A stretch of DNA of 64,000 nucleotides, taken from Hortaea werneckii (taxonomy: Eukaryota > Ascomycota > Dothideomycetes > Mycosphaerellales > Teratosphaeriaceae). Shown piece after piece: positions 36,080-47,670 of the stretch (position 1 is its first letter; each line of letters begins with the position of its first letter). The DNA lies in NCBI GenBank assembly GCA_037044905.1, contig JBAOKB010000126.1, positions 496,001 to 560,000 on the forward strand, read 5' to 3'. A program made the translations under genes and the position numbers. Under the pieces are notes generated by a model. That model saw nothing but the letters and a program-made list of their open reading frames with translations, was not told the origin of the DNA and made no database searches.

Positions 36080-37891
36080 TATGAGTAGCTGAGTCTGTCT
36101 GTGTTGCGGTATCGGTCGTGTCGCGTGTGGGTGGTGAAAAATGCGTGGGAGTAGTAAACAAGTGGGCTGATGAAGCAAGGTCGTGAATTGAACGAATGTG
36201 AGAAGCGCTGATGATTAGATAGGCGCGAAAAGGTGACTGAAAGGGAGAAGAAAGGCGCGCGTGGCGAGTGTGGTATGAGCGAGTGGAAGAAGCTGCAAAG
36301 ACGCAAGGGAAGTAGTAGTAGTGAAGGAAGGAAAGATATGAAGGCGTCGGTGGATGGTGAGGCAGGAAGGACCTACACATCCCAAGCCGGTCAAGCTCTC
36401 CTATTCCCAGCCAAGACCTAACGCCTCTCAGCAAAATGCGGATCAGCGAGCCATTGCCGCCGCTAGCAGCCGGTCTGGACCAGTCACCATCCTGAAACCG
36501 CCCGCGTAAGGGACGGGCCGCGACTCCTGCTGCAGGAAGCATTACGAAGCCCCCCCCGGGTCTTTGCTTCGCGGTCTAGCCAAGTGCAATGCCAATCGGG
36601 ACCCTCAAACGCCTAGAGCGGTTGCATCCATGGATGTCTGGAATATGAGGGGGCCGCCATGGGACCCATTTGAGCGTGAGATCCTAATCGCCTTTCCTGC
36701 TGAGATTAAAAGACGACGGCAAAGGTTGATGGCGCCGAGGGATAATCCTGTGTCCCGAGAACACCCTGTATCCTGCTGGAATGTTGCATGGAGAATCGGC
36801 AAAACCTGCTACATGAAAGTCGACTTGGCGTGACGCGTCGGCGGTGCAGCAAGAGCCGTGTAATGTATTAATAACAACAACAACAACAACCAGCGACGAT
36901 GTTCATAGACAACAATAATGTCGAATGCAGTAGCCAACGAATAGCGCTGGAAGCGAGAGAAACGGCAGGAATCAAGCGTTATGGACATGCGACAGGGCAG
37001 CATCCTTTTATGTCTCCCATCACACTCATATCAAAGCGCCAAGCTGACGAGTCGCTTGCGCGTGCTCTGCTAGGGTTGACGATCGACTTTGGCCGGCAAC
37101 GGTCCGACCGGCATGCTTGCGGCATTTGAAGGTCGTGAAGTTGCAGATGCGAGGTCTCAGAGAGAAGAAGAGGCTATGGACTCGGCGGGTCAAGTCCCTG
37201 GCGAAACCCACACGTGATGAGCATCCTGCTTAGGATCTCTGTAACAAAGATTGTCTGCGCCCGTTGCAGTCCACGGCTTCATCGAATCAAGCTAGCCATG
37301 AGATTATTGAACGAAGCCCTTGAAAATGGCAAAGCGAGTGCAGATGTTCACCAAGATCCATCTCTTATTTCATATCATATCTATATACTCACTATCATGC
37401 CCTCTCCCAATCCATAGTCATGCATCTAAATCGCCCCTCCGATAGGCATTCCCACTAGTAGCAAAGGACCACCGTGTTACAAACGCGTCCTCAAAGAGTG
37501 GGGGTAAAAGAACATCAATCAAAGGCATCGCATCCATCCGCATCGTACGATCCAGCATCCGTACCCCCTCAGTCAATGTATCAGTCTTTCCCCATCCCCC
37601 AGATACTCCGTTTCCGAAAAAAATAATGAGTTTGAAAATAAAATCTCGACCGCAGGCTCGAATGTAGCCGACCAGTGTGAAGTCCAGGCCCAGGTTCGGC
37701 GCCGCGGGAACGTTGAAAGGTATCTCAATCAGTGAAGCAATGCATCGCGAAAACGCTTATCAGCCTTTTAAAAGCACTGCCGCCTGCAACAGTCCGTGAA
37801 ATGTAGAAGGATGTTGCTAAGATGGCGGCGTGCGAGAAAGATAGCAGGTAAGCCTGCATATGGGTGGTGCGGGTATGCCTAGAGAGAGCCT
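36080..37891. other. intergenic, GH72 promoter and flank
   Basis: 1.8 kb with no supported gene. It contains a C8 run near 36550 and an (AAC)6 microsatellite at 36873-36890. Long minus-strand frames near 36000-36542 overlap the GH72 start and look like chance. Confidence 0.5.
36873..36890. repeat. (AAC)6 microsatellite
   Basis: Six perfect AAC units in non-coding sequence upstream of the GH72 gene. Confidence 0.9.
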
Positions 37892-40658
37892 CTAAGAGTT
37901 TGACTGAAGGCTCTGTCGGCTTTTGGAGCGCCAGAACATGAGCTTCTTGAGCCGATGCTCTTTCCTCGGCTGCTTCGACGTGATCGGCTCGACGGCGGTG
38001 TGCGGCCTGGATTCGTCGACAGCTTTGCTCTTGCCTTGGAAGGAGCCGCCGACAAGTTGGGACAGACTCTGGATGCTGGCCCGCTTGCGCCGCCTGTCAT
38101 CAGCAGAAGCAGGGTCGAGCGTTTCGGACGGCATCGGAGGCATACGCTCACCACTGCCAAAGTCCCGCTTAGAGACATTGGCATGCATGGTACTGAGCAT
38201 GGTCGATCGGCTACTCGTCAACGAGGGCACATCGTCGACAGAGATGCGATGTACGACGTCACCGCCTGCGCATGAGCTCGTCGTCCGATTATCAGCAATA
38301 GAGGATGCAGAGGTGCCAAGTCGAGAAGTGTCGAACGAGCATTGATGTCTGCTGAAGTCGGGTGAAGAGAACGTCGAGGTCTGGTAAGTCTCGGGTGTCG
38401 ATTCAGATTGTGCGCTCTCTGGTACGGGAAGTGCAGAAGGCGCATGAGGAGCCAGAATGGTCGGTGTGTCGCTAGAGTCTGAAGACTTGGTGACAGACGA
38501 GGCACGAGGCTCTTCGTGAGCTTCAACGACCTGCACCTCGCCGACTGGACTCAGCTCTTCTGGGATGGTTTCTTCAACGATTGAAGATGCTCGCCGGTGT
38601 TCCGTATTGGGTGCAGAGAGCCGAGAGCTTACTGACCCACATGAAGTGTTTGACCTTTCTGAGTCCCATTCATCGCGCTGAATACCTAGACCATCTTCTG
38701 CGCCCCAGTCGAAAGTGCTGCCTGACGACGGCTGGCTGTCAGCATCTACGACCTGGATGCCAACACCGCCTTCATCTAGAGGCTCGAGACACGGACTGGT
38801 AGCGTGTGAACTCTCCTCTTCCTCTTTTGCGGCCTCCTCTTCCCCTTCCCCTTCAAAGACATCGGGTAATGCGTCGGCAGAAGTCAGACTAGGCCTAGAG
38901 AATCCAGTGGGAGCAAGCGCAGGCGCACTCTCTGTTCGCCGATGATAGTGCATGCCAGGTCCAGTGAAATCCTTGTTTAACCGGCTGCTGTGCAATCGTC
39001 GCTTCGCACTCGACTCCGGGGTTTTGAAAGGGCCAAGTGCGGCGTCAAGGTCCAACATGGAGCTGTCGTCCGGGTTCACAGGCTGGAAGTTACCACTGGA
39101 GCTAGACGGCGTACTGACTTCTATCCGTGGTTGCGGTGGGGTCCCAAAACATTGCAGGTCCTCTCCGGAATCCATCTCGCTACTGAATACTGCATCCAAG
39201 TCCGTTTCAGCCGCGGCTGGCGCTGGTTTCGGGAAAGGAACCTTTCCTGGGACCTCGCGCGTGCTTGGGGACTGCTGATCATTGCTGATATCCTCTGCCG
39301 ACTTTCGTCTCAAGTCCTTTGATCGCCTGCCAAGCTTTGATGCTGCCCACTCCTTAGCCGGTTTGATCTTCTGCGCTCTGCGGGTTCGTCTGCCGACTTC
39401 TCATCTGATTCATCTCGTAGGCTGATCGCGGACAATCTTGCTTGGTCTGCTGGCTGCAGGGAGATCACAGGCTCGCTTTTTCTTCTATCAAATCCCAGAG
39501 CATGACTCAAGGTATGCCTTTTGCTATGGTCATCAGAAAAATGCACGGAAGGACCTGATGAGTAAGGTGCGTCCGAAGGCAAGCCTGGTCCCGCTGCTGA
39601 CGTAGACACAGGCCTTCGGATGCTCTGATGGGGAGATGCACTCCGGAGCCATTCGCCTTCCTTTTCGATGCGCTTGCTGATCTCAAGTGATGATCTCGGC
39701 CTTGATTTTGTCTCATCTTCAAGGGTGGTACTGAGCGCAGGACTTCGAGCCCGCGAATTTGGTGGACTTGGCGCACTCAGGCTGAGCATGGAAGAAATGC
39801 TGTTGTTTACAGAGTGTCCTCTGGCTGGAGATGTAGAGCGCTCGGTTTCGGAAGAGATTGTAGAAAGCGGCCGCGGAATGTATTGGACTGTCTCTGAAAA
39901 TCCGACTATGCGCCGTGATGGCGGTCTGTCGTCGCCATCCTCCGACTGCGGTTCGGTCGTCTGCAACGTCGGTACGCTGGTTTCGGAAGCGGTAGCACGC
40001 TCGGGTGATGGCGGCAGTTGCGTAGGATGATCAAGGGGGGTGGTTGGTAGGCTGCTGCTCAGTCGCGGTTCTGGCTCTTTCGGGTTCATAATGCTGCTCA
40101 AGTCACTGCTAGACATGGCTTGAGAGCGTCCATGCCTGTGTCGACGCCCTCCTGCAGGTGGCTTTGGCAAGGTGTCCGGGAGAGGAAGGGAATCAGTTTT
40201 GGTAGGACTGGAGCTGATGGCGTTCTGCATGCCGTGACCGCCCACCAATTGACTGCTTTCTCTCCTGTGACCATGACGCTTCGGAGACGGCTCAGCAGGC
40301 TCAGTCGACAAGCCTGGCGTCACCGGCGGAGTGACGTTCTCTTTCAGACCGGTGGAGTCGGCGGAATTGAAGGCAAAGGTCGGCAAAGGTGCACCTGACT
40401 TGGCTCTGCGATGTGCGATCGATGTCGTTGGAGGAGGCGCGAGGCTTGAATGCATCGACATTGGGCGACGGGTGACGCCAGGGCCGGCGCGGGCATGCTG
40501 AGGGAAGATTCATCGCCTTGTGGTATCCTCGGGAAGGAGAAGTCCAAGTTCTGCTTCATCTCGATGCGCGGAGCACCACCAGTGGCCATGGCTAGGCTTC
40601 CCATGTTATCGATGCTGTTAGAAGACCGGTGATGGCCTGCCATCGCGACTCCAGCCAT
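37892..40658 (-). CDS. large Ser/Pro-rich low-complexity protein
   Basis: About 920 residues, taken from the ATG at 40658 (MAGVAMAGHHRSSNS); an upstream exon is possible because coding-like sequence extends to about 40735. It is rich in Ser, Pro, Thr and Glu with many basic-x-x-Ser and Ser-Pro sites (HRRAKSG, HRRESS, FDRRKSEP, HRRTESAP) typical of kinase/14-3-3 targets. A short conserved-looking block AKEWAASKLGRRSKDLRRKS lies in the middle and the C-terminus is basic (RKEHRLKKLMFWRSKSR). It resembles proteins labelled 'cell wall proline-rich' in other ascomycetes, but it has no signal peptide, so a cytosolic or regulatory scaffold is likelier. One-base breaks occur at GGG 40481-40483 and near 39368-39380. 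Confidence 0.72.
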
Positions 40659-40774
40659 GTTTGCGGTTGAAGCTGGATTTTTCAACACTGCCACGCGGCT
40701 GGCTGTCCTTGGAGGAGTGTCCCAGCCGCTTCCCACATGCAATGCCTACTTTTCAATTTCTTTCCTATTCTCTT

Positions 40775-40837
40775 GAGGTATGATCGAGGTCTGCGGAGGC
40801 GTGAATCCGAGGTATGATCGAGGTCGGCGGAGGCTTG
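40775..40837. repeat. tandem duplication, 29-bp unit, period 34
   Basis: Two copies beginning GAGGTATGATCGAGGTC at 40775 and 40809, differing at two positions over 29 bp. They lie about 120 bp upstream of the Ser/Pro-rich gene's ATG, so probably in its 5' leader or promoter. Confidence 0.85.
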
Positions 40838-41002
40838 GGGTATATTGCAGGATGCTCGCAATGGGATCTGTCTACTGAACTCTGCGCCAACGTCAGCAAG
40901 AGCAGTAATGACGGCAGATGGACGGCGCAGGCGTACAAGTTGGCCGCACCAAAAGCTCCAGGCGGAGGCGCGGTCACTAGGGAATCGATTGATGGTTGGC
41001 GG

Positions 41003-41092
41003 GTTGGTTGGTTGATTGATTGAGTGAATGAATGAACGAATGAAAGAATAGCGGCACCACCACCAACGACGACGACGACGACGACAACAACA
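41003..41092. repeat. compound microsatellite (TTGG/TTGA/TGAA, then CAC-GAC-AAC)
   Basis: Degenerate tetranucleotides (41003-41046) are followed by four CAC, about seven GAC and three AAC units (41055-41092). The lengths are likely to vary between isolates. Confidence 0.85.
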
Positions 41093-41168
41093 AGTAAGGA
41101 ACGGACAGCAGCAGACACAGATAGCGGCACAGAGAAGGACTGTGCGGTAAATCTGCGAATGAAGCCTT

Positions 41169-41213
41169 GAGGGAGGGAGGGAGGGAAGGAGGGAGGGAGG
41201 GTGGAGGTGGGTT
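41169..41213 (+). repeat. GGGA tract with G-quadruplex potential
   Basis: Repeated GAGGG units give at least seven runs of three G separated by single bases, on the plus strand (template side for the minus-strand gene). A (CGG)n tract follows at 41228-41242. A G4 structure is inference. Confidence 0.75.
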
Positions 41214-43987
41214 GTCACCAGACCAGACGGCGGCGGCGGCGGTGATGGAGAAGGAAGATTAGAGAGGCAAGAAGTCGCGGAGACGAAGCTGCTGATCACG
41301 GCCCCGGCCCCAGCCAGCCAGCGAGCGTGCGCGTGAGGCAGAGGCAGGCAGAGAGCGAGAGAAGCCGTCTGCCTTTGCGCGGGTGCAGCGCTGCGCAGCG
41401 CAGCTAATCTCAGCGACCAGGGTCTACCTCGCTTGTGCATATGCGCCATGTCCGACTGGGTTAGAGCCGGCGCGGTGACCCCCTGGCTCTTGCGAATCCT
41501 ACTATCAATTGGCACGCTATATCTGCCTGGTCTAATAATATGTCGTGGAAATTCATGCGCAATATAGAAGAAAAGCGAGCATATAAAGCCAACCAAAAGC
41601 GAGCACGCAAAGTCTCTTGTCGCTGGAGTGATTCAAGCATGGCACATCCCGCTCACCATGAATCGGTTGCGATGACGATTCCCACTACATCCTGTAACGT
41701 CCTGCTATGCACGCCAATAATTCCCCTTCTGCCGTGTCCCCGGCTCTACTCGGGAGTGCGAGATAATGTGCCAAGGCGCCGTTGGCTCGGTGAGCACTAT
41801 GTACTCTCCCCAAACCGTCATCATCACCCCTTCACCGTTCGGTGCTTCCCTCCAACGTCCACCCTGCGCTGCACTGCGCTTCATGTTCGGGACTTGGAGC
41901 ACCTCTTCGTGGCACACCATGTGGGCTGCGTGCAATCAAGGGCGTGCCGTCTATCGCGAGAGCCAAGTCGCCTATTATTCTCGCGCGCGCACTGCCCTAC
42001 CGCTGCACCACTCCATGATTGGCCAGCAGCTGACGCGACCAACCTGCATGCCACTAGCCATCCCTCCAACCCTCCATCTCATCAGGCTCCCACATTGCAG
42101 TGGCGCGACTGCGGGGCCCGGGGGGTTGATTCTGATTACTCTAATTTTCGAGGGCAAACTGCCCCAGCTGCCCTGCACTGCCTTTCCCACATCATCGGCT
42201 CGTAAACGGTCGCACAACGAGACGCGACAGCCGCCATGGCATGCTGCATCTCCACCGCTACTCCCACATACTATTGCTCCTGCAACTCTATCACCTAACC
42301 TTACAGGATCCGCTCTTCGGCTGTTGTGGACGTTGCGTACCAGCACTTATGTTGCTTACTATGTCGCCATGTAAATAATCCGCTGTGCTGCTGACCGAGA
42401 TCCAGCGAGGCCCAAGCTGGGAAAGTTCATTGCTTACGCGACCGATCCAGACAAGAGACGACGAATGGTAGGGGTGTACGTACCTGAACCTGTACCTGTA
42501 CCTATGCGTGAAGACTCACATCGGCAGGAACGACTCGCTGCACGCTGCAGCTCGCCGACGGCGCTCATGCAGCTACGCGAGCAGATCGCTTCTACCACCC
42601 TTTAGGCATACGCTTGTGCCGCTGGGAAAGGCAGATCTTTTCGTGTGCACTTGCCAGCGCCCGCTCCTCTGCAGGGCCCCAAAGGCTCTTTGTTGGAGCT
42701 TTGGTTGGAAGTTGCGAGTGAGATGCAGCTTTTTACAACGGCGTCAAGATACACTTCCGACGAATTGAAGCCTAAGTGTCCGCCAATTTTGACCCTACCC
42801 GCGATTTGCGTCTTCAAAGACGAACTGCTAGAGGCCTGACGCTGTCTATCACTGCCATGAGGAGTCATGCTTTCTTAAGGTCGATATGCTTTTCGTCGTA
42901 AAGTGGACCCTGCGCCATTATTATGGCCGAGGACGACGTCTGCTTCATCATGGTCCAAGTTCTGGTTCCCCAGTCAGACTCTGAAACCGCCTCAGTGCGT
43001 CCAAGCCTGGCTCGTCTGGCAGCCTGCACCGAGCAATGAGACGCATACTGCACGCCGCCGTGCTTGTGTTGCCAGCACATCGCATCCGCAACGGAGGTAT
43101 CTGAGCGTGAGAGCTCGGGAGCTTTCTCCACACTTCAACCCTCACCATCCCGCTCAACAAAGCCGATTGCTTTGACGGCGTCGCAGACGCTGCAGCCTTC
43201 TTAGTTTGTGGGGGTGATACAAGTGACAACCTCGATGGTCGAGAATGTGAACTGGCTCCACCATTTCACCTCCTCCACAATGCCCGCATTCTCGTGCATC
43301 AGAAAGCCACTAGCAGCGTAGCTGCTGATGAGCCGTGGCCGTGACGGAGTCATTCCGTATCGATGAATGCCTACCTAGGTATCCTTCTGGTCCACTTATG
43401 CGGTTCTGTGCCAGAGATGGCCACTTGCATGCATAGGCTCGGTAGCATTTTGCACAAGACGGAAAAGGTAAACGCTATAGTGCTGTGGAATCCTGTGAAT
43501 AGGCGTGCATGAATGCAACGAAGACTACCTACTCTGCTGATCTAGTTGAAGTGACATTGCAGGAAGTTCCCAACGTTTGGTCACGTCCGTTGCTGCTCTA
43601 GATGTGAATGGTCCTGCTCTTTTAAGAACAACGATGACCCAGACTTTGCGTAGGATTCCCGGCTGATGGGAAAGAAGTATCGCCCAGGCACTCGGTTGGG
43701 CGAGAACTTCAACGAATCCTGCTTCTATGGCTTTCTTGTTTTGGACCAAGACTATGTTCAGGACCTTCACGAAAGTTAAAGCTGCATGGCTTTGCTTTCT
43801 TCAGTTGGTCTCGCTCGTCTCTTGATGTCGATTCAAGGGAGCCGCAGGGAATGCCTACATACCTCTCAGCCACATGATATGGTTATGCCTTAAGAAAAGA
43901 TGCAACAAGCAAACACTTCCTGACCCGAGTTCCACATCACAAATCGTTTCGCCATATGCTCTCTATACCTTTCGAATCCTATAAACC

Positions 43988-45027
43988 TCAAGGCCTTCTC
44001 GCCTTCTTCTCCACCTTCCTCTGTTGCTTCTCGTCCTTCTTTGCCTGCTTCTCATCCTTTCTTCTCTGCTTCTCATCCTTCTCCTGCTGCTTCTCGTCTC
44101 TCTTCCGCTGCTTCTGTACCCTTCTTCGCTTTAACCACGACATGTTTGCTTCCACATCCCTGGGCTTCGACTTCCTAACCTTCCTAAGCAACATTCCTGG
44201 ATGTATCACAAGGATACACCGCCATCACACTCAGCATCAATGCGCCATCAAAGACGTACAAGAAAACCTCGTTTGACGCAATCGAACCTCCGCCACCCTG
44301 ACCGTATTCAATCGCTCTGACCAGGTTGCGGAGCATGATGCAACCACTGGATACATACATTACCCACAAATGCTTTCCTACGCCCGGAATTCGAGGATCG
44401 CTTGCTATCGATGTCGGATTGTGCTTCATTGCCAAATGAAACCTGTAAGCGATGATGACGAACCATGCAAACACAAGGATCTGGAAGATCATGCCGGCGA
44501 GGACGACATGACCTCCGATCTCTCGCACGTGGCTGTCGGTCGTCGCCTGTAGTCCCACACCCGCGATCTGAAGACAAAAGCAAATGATGTCGTTGATGAC
44601 GAAGATAGCCGTTATGGCCTTCGGACCCAGCGAAACGCGATCTTGAGCCTCGAGTGCGCGGACGATGCGGCCGAGAGAGAGGTATAGCGTCATGGAGATG
44701 AACACTGGTGCTGGGATGTTGAGGAGGTTGTATAGGACGTATGCGCTGAAATTGTTCTTGTTTTCAGACAACCAGGCGCGGCCGTAGTATGAGAAAGTCT
44801 CCACTAGAACAAGACGTCAGCACGGGCTCTTTAGATATGGCAAGAATGGATAACATACTGATACCGCCAATCACCATGGGTATAAAGTAACTTGCTCGGT
44901 AAGGGCACATGAGAACGAAATGGCCTACGCTCGCAAACGCGAACATGACCAGAAAGGCCCACGCAGCGCCTCTCGAAGGGGTATAGGTGATCCAGACGAC
45001 ATGGCCGTCAACTGTCTGTACGTCCAT
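43988..45027 (-). CDS. RTA1-like lipid-translocating/stress membrane protein
   Basis: Exons 44859-45027 and 43988-44803 around a 55-nt intron give about 328 residues with seven predicted hydrophobic segments. RTA1-family signatures include YLSLGRIVRAL, IFVINDIICFCLQIAGVGL, RNLVRAIEYGQG and EVFLYVFDGALM. The family includes yeast Rta1, Rsb1 and Pug1, seven-helix plasma-membrane proteins linked to lipid asymmetry and drug resistance. One extra C (44212-44213) breaks VYLVIHPGMLL, after which a cytosolic tail of about 65 residues carries a charged repeat (DEKQ units). That tail is unusually repetitive for the family. It is divergent from the CoA-ligase gene 0.8 kb away. Confidence 0.88.
43995..44115 (-). 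repeat. coding tandem repeat, about 21 bp, in the RTA1-like tail
   Basis: Imperfect units encode RKRDEKQQ, EKDEKQR, RKDEKQA, KKDEKQQ and RKVEKKA, about seven residues each, seen as CTTCTCRTCCTT repeats on the plus strand. Confidence 0.85.
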
Positions 45028-45862
45028 CGTGAATGCGGCCAAAGACGAATTGCTCCTTGAGCTGTGCCAGGGAAGAAGAATGTGATGGAACAGAACGTAT
45101 ACATGTCTAAGGATTCAGTCTATTACTTATCTTCTTATGATCTTACGCGGCTCGCTGCACAGCCCATGACGATAGTACTGTTCAACGAACCCATCCTGCA
45201 TTTTTTCTGGGAGAGATACGAGAATACGAAAAATGAATACGCAAATTGGTCTCTCTCTATGCCGTATCAGGCATCAAATCAAGGCAACAACCCACCTTGA
45301 GTTTGACGCACAGACAGGGCTGACCGGCTCGATCGGGCACGCCATTATGTAGACCTCGCCATGAACATGCATCAAGTGCTTTCACTTTTGGACTTGGTTG
45401 GCGCCAGTCACAGTGCGGCTGTATGAGCGTATGTGGTGTGAGCATACCGGGTAGCCGCCAGAAATTCAAGGTTGACTCCTTCCATCTCCTTGCCTGAGGC
45501 TCATCACCATTGAAGTTCGGTGGCCCTCGGCAAACACATCAGCCACCGCATGGCAACCCCGCAAACTGCTCTCCGCGGCTCAAGGAGATAGAGGCATTGC
45601 TCTGCCAAAGGCAACGTGACTCCATCCACGGGTACCGGCTCGTTAGATTACCCTGCAGTTCCGTTCGGTAAGTAGTTGAAAGGTAGGCCGAGGGTGTTCT
45701 TGTTGGAGATGTGGACATGTGGTGTTACAACTGCGCCAGCCTCTCACACAGTCCACTGTCGTTTGAAACCATCTTATGTTGAGCATTGGAAACAACCAGA
45801 ACAAGATCAACAAAAATGATCTCCACTCGAAATCAGGGCAAAGACCTCTGTGTTCGTACAAG
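45028..45862. other. divergent promoter interval
   Basis: The region between the RTA1-like gene and the CoA ligase contains no supported gene. Both promoters must lie here. Confidence 0.5.
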
Positions 45863-47670
45863 ATGCCCTGGACATCTCGTTGGTCCTTGGACATCCGAGC
45901 CGCTCTCTTCCTGATTTCCTCTTCACCTCTCCCGCAGCGCCATTAGATAATGCGAGGCCATTGCTCATAGATGCCGAACGGCCTCGACAGTATCTTACTC
46001 ACCACACTTATCGCTTATGGAGTCAACGTCTAGCCGCTGGCCTGAGCAAGCCGGATTCAAGCGCGGCGATCGCCTGCTCTTGTATTCGGGCAATACAATC
46101 TTCTTTCCTGTCGTCCTGATGGGGACGATCATGGCCCAGGGCGTGTTTAGCGGCGCGAACCCAACTTATGTCGCCCGCGAATTGGCGTATCAACTCCAGG
46201 ACTCTGGAGCAAAATTCCTGATTACATCTGAAGCAAGTCTACCCACTGCCCTGGAGGCCGCGCGCATCGTCGGTTTCTCGAGGGAGCAGATCTTCGTGTT
46301 CGATGACGGATCCGATACCTTCAACCACTGCGGTCGCTCTGTAGACGGCATTCGCCACTGGTCTAGTCTTCTCACCTCTCCTGAGAAAGGGAGTCTATAC
46401 GCATGGCCGACTCTTTCTACCCCCAAAGAGATGGCGGAAACGACAGCGGTTCTCAACTACTCTTCCGGCACCACAGGCGTCCCCAAGGGCGTGGAGATCA
46501 CGCATCTCAACTACATTGCCAATTGCATGCAAACCGAATACATGGCCGCTCTCGCGCCTGACTACGAGGTGAAGGTGAAGCGAGCTAAAGTTCTGAGCTT
46601 CCTGCCCATGTATCATGCCTATGGGCAGACCTATCACTGCGTCACCTGTCCCGGACGAGGGGTGCCAGTGTATGTGATGCGGAAATACGACTTCGTGGAG
46701 ATGCTGAGGTGTGTAGAGAAGTTTCAAATCACGGGCTTGAACCTCGTTCCACCTATCGCGGTGGCGCTCACTAAAAGGCCAGAGGTAAAGGACTTCGACC
46801 TGTCTTCCGTCGAATCTGCCGGGTGCGGCGCGGCACCGCTTGGCAGGGAGAGTGCGGTCGAGTTCGACAAAGTGGTGGCGAAAGGTCGTTTCCAGCTTAG
46901 ACAGGGATGGGGCATGACTGAGATTACCTGTTCGGCAATTGGATGGGATCCCAGGATGGATCTTGATTCGCCAGCTGTTGGAGAGTTGAATCCGAACATC
47001 GAAGGTATGATTGTTGACGACGCCGGCCATGAAGTGGGAGTCGGGCAGAGGGGCGAGTTTTGGGTACGAGGCCCAAATGTCATGAAAGGGTACTGGAAGG
47101 AAGGCCGAAGCTACGAAGGAGACAAAGACGGTAAGTATCTTTTGGTGCTTCAGTGTGAAGTGAGAAGCGGATACTGATATTTCAACTTCAGGACGATGGG
47201 TGGCTGAAGACTGGAGACATTGCCTACCGCGACAAAGACGGCCTCATATACATGGTAGACCGAAAGAAGGTAGTTCTAGCTTTCAGCCTCATCAAATCTA
47301 AGATCAGAAGGTACTAACGTTCGTACAGGAGCTTATCAAAGTCAAGGGCAACCAAGTTGCGCCGGCAGAGCTGGAGGCCCTCCTGCTGGACCATCCGGCT
47401 GTGCAAGACGCTGCAGTCGTCGGGGTCACGATTCGTGGCGAAGAGCTTCCACGTGCTTATATCGTGCCTCAGGCCGAACAGAATGCAACACCCGAGGACA
47501 TTGGGCAGTGGCTGGCAAAGCAGGTGGCGCCTCATAAACGTTTGGCAGGCGGCGTGAAGTTCACTGATGTGATACCTAAGAATCCCAGTGGCAAGATATT
47601 AAGGAAGGCGCTGAGAGAAAAGGCGGCGGAGGAGGTGGGAGATGGCAGTCCGAAGGCCAGTAAACTTTAG
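45863..47670 (+). CDS. peroxisomal 4-coumarate-CoA-ligase-like acyl-CoA synthetase
   Basis: ANL-superfamily enzyme of about 562 residues with two introns (47131-47191 and 47270-47328). The ATP loop is NYSSGTTGVPKGVEITH; then YHAYGQTYH, GWGMTEITCS, DGWLKTGDIAYRDKDG and the hinge DRKKELIKVKGNQVAP; the catalytic Lys is in PKNPSGKILRK. It activates an aromatic or fatty acid as acyl-AMP and transfers it to CoA. The C-terminus is KASKL, a canonical PTS1 signal, so it is imported into peroxisomes. The start MPWTSRWSLDI is followed by one-base losses near 45894 and 46050, and an extra G at the first donor (47130-47131) disturbs the splice phase. Substrate class is not decidable. Confidence 0.9.

Larger units (their letters stand above)
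40659..43987. other. long gene-free interval with microsatellites
   Basis: 3.3 kb upstream of the Ser/Pro-rich gene. Overlapping 200-codon plus-strand frames at 41540-42374 lack any family-like sequence and are probably chance. Simple repeats cluster at 40775-41242 and are listed separately; a short CCTGTA-type repeat lies near 42485-42502. Confidence 0.5.

Noticed and set aside
36000..36542. 180-codon minus-strand frame upstream of the GH72 gene
   Set aside because: It overlaps the GH72 signal-peptide exon in another phase and its sequence is a promoter-like pyrimidine run read as Ser/Pro/His.
41540..42374. Two overlapping plus-strand frames of about 200 codons
   Set aside because: They overlap in different phases, are His/Pro/Thr-rich in a low-complexity way, and show no family-like motif.
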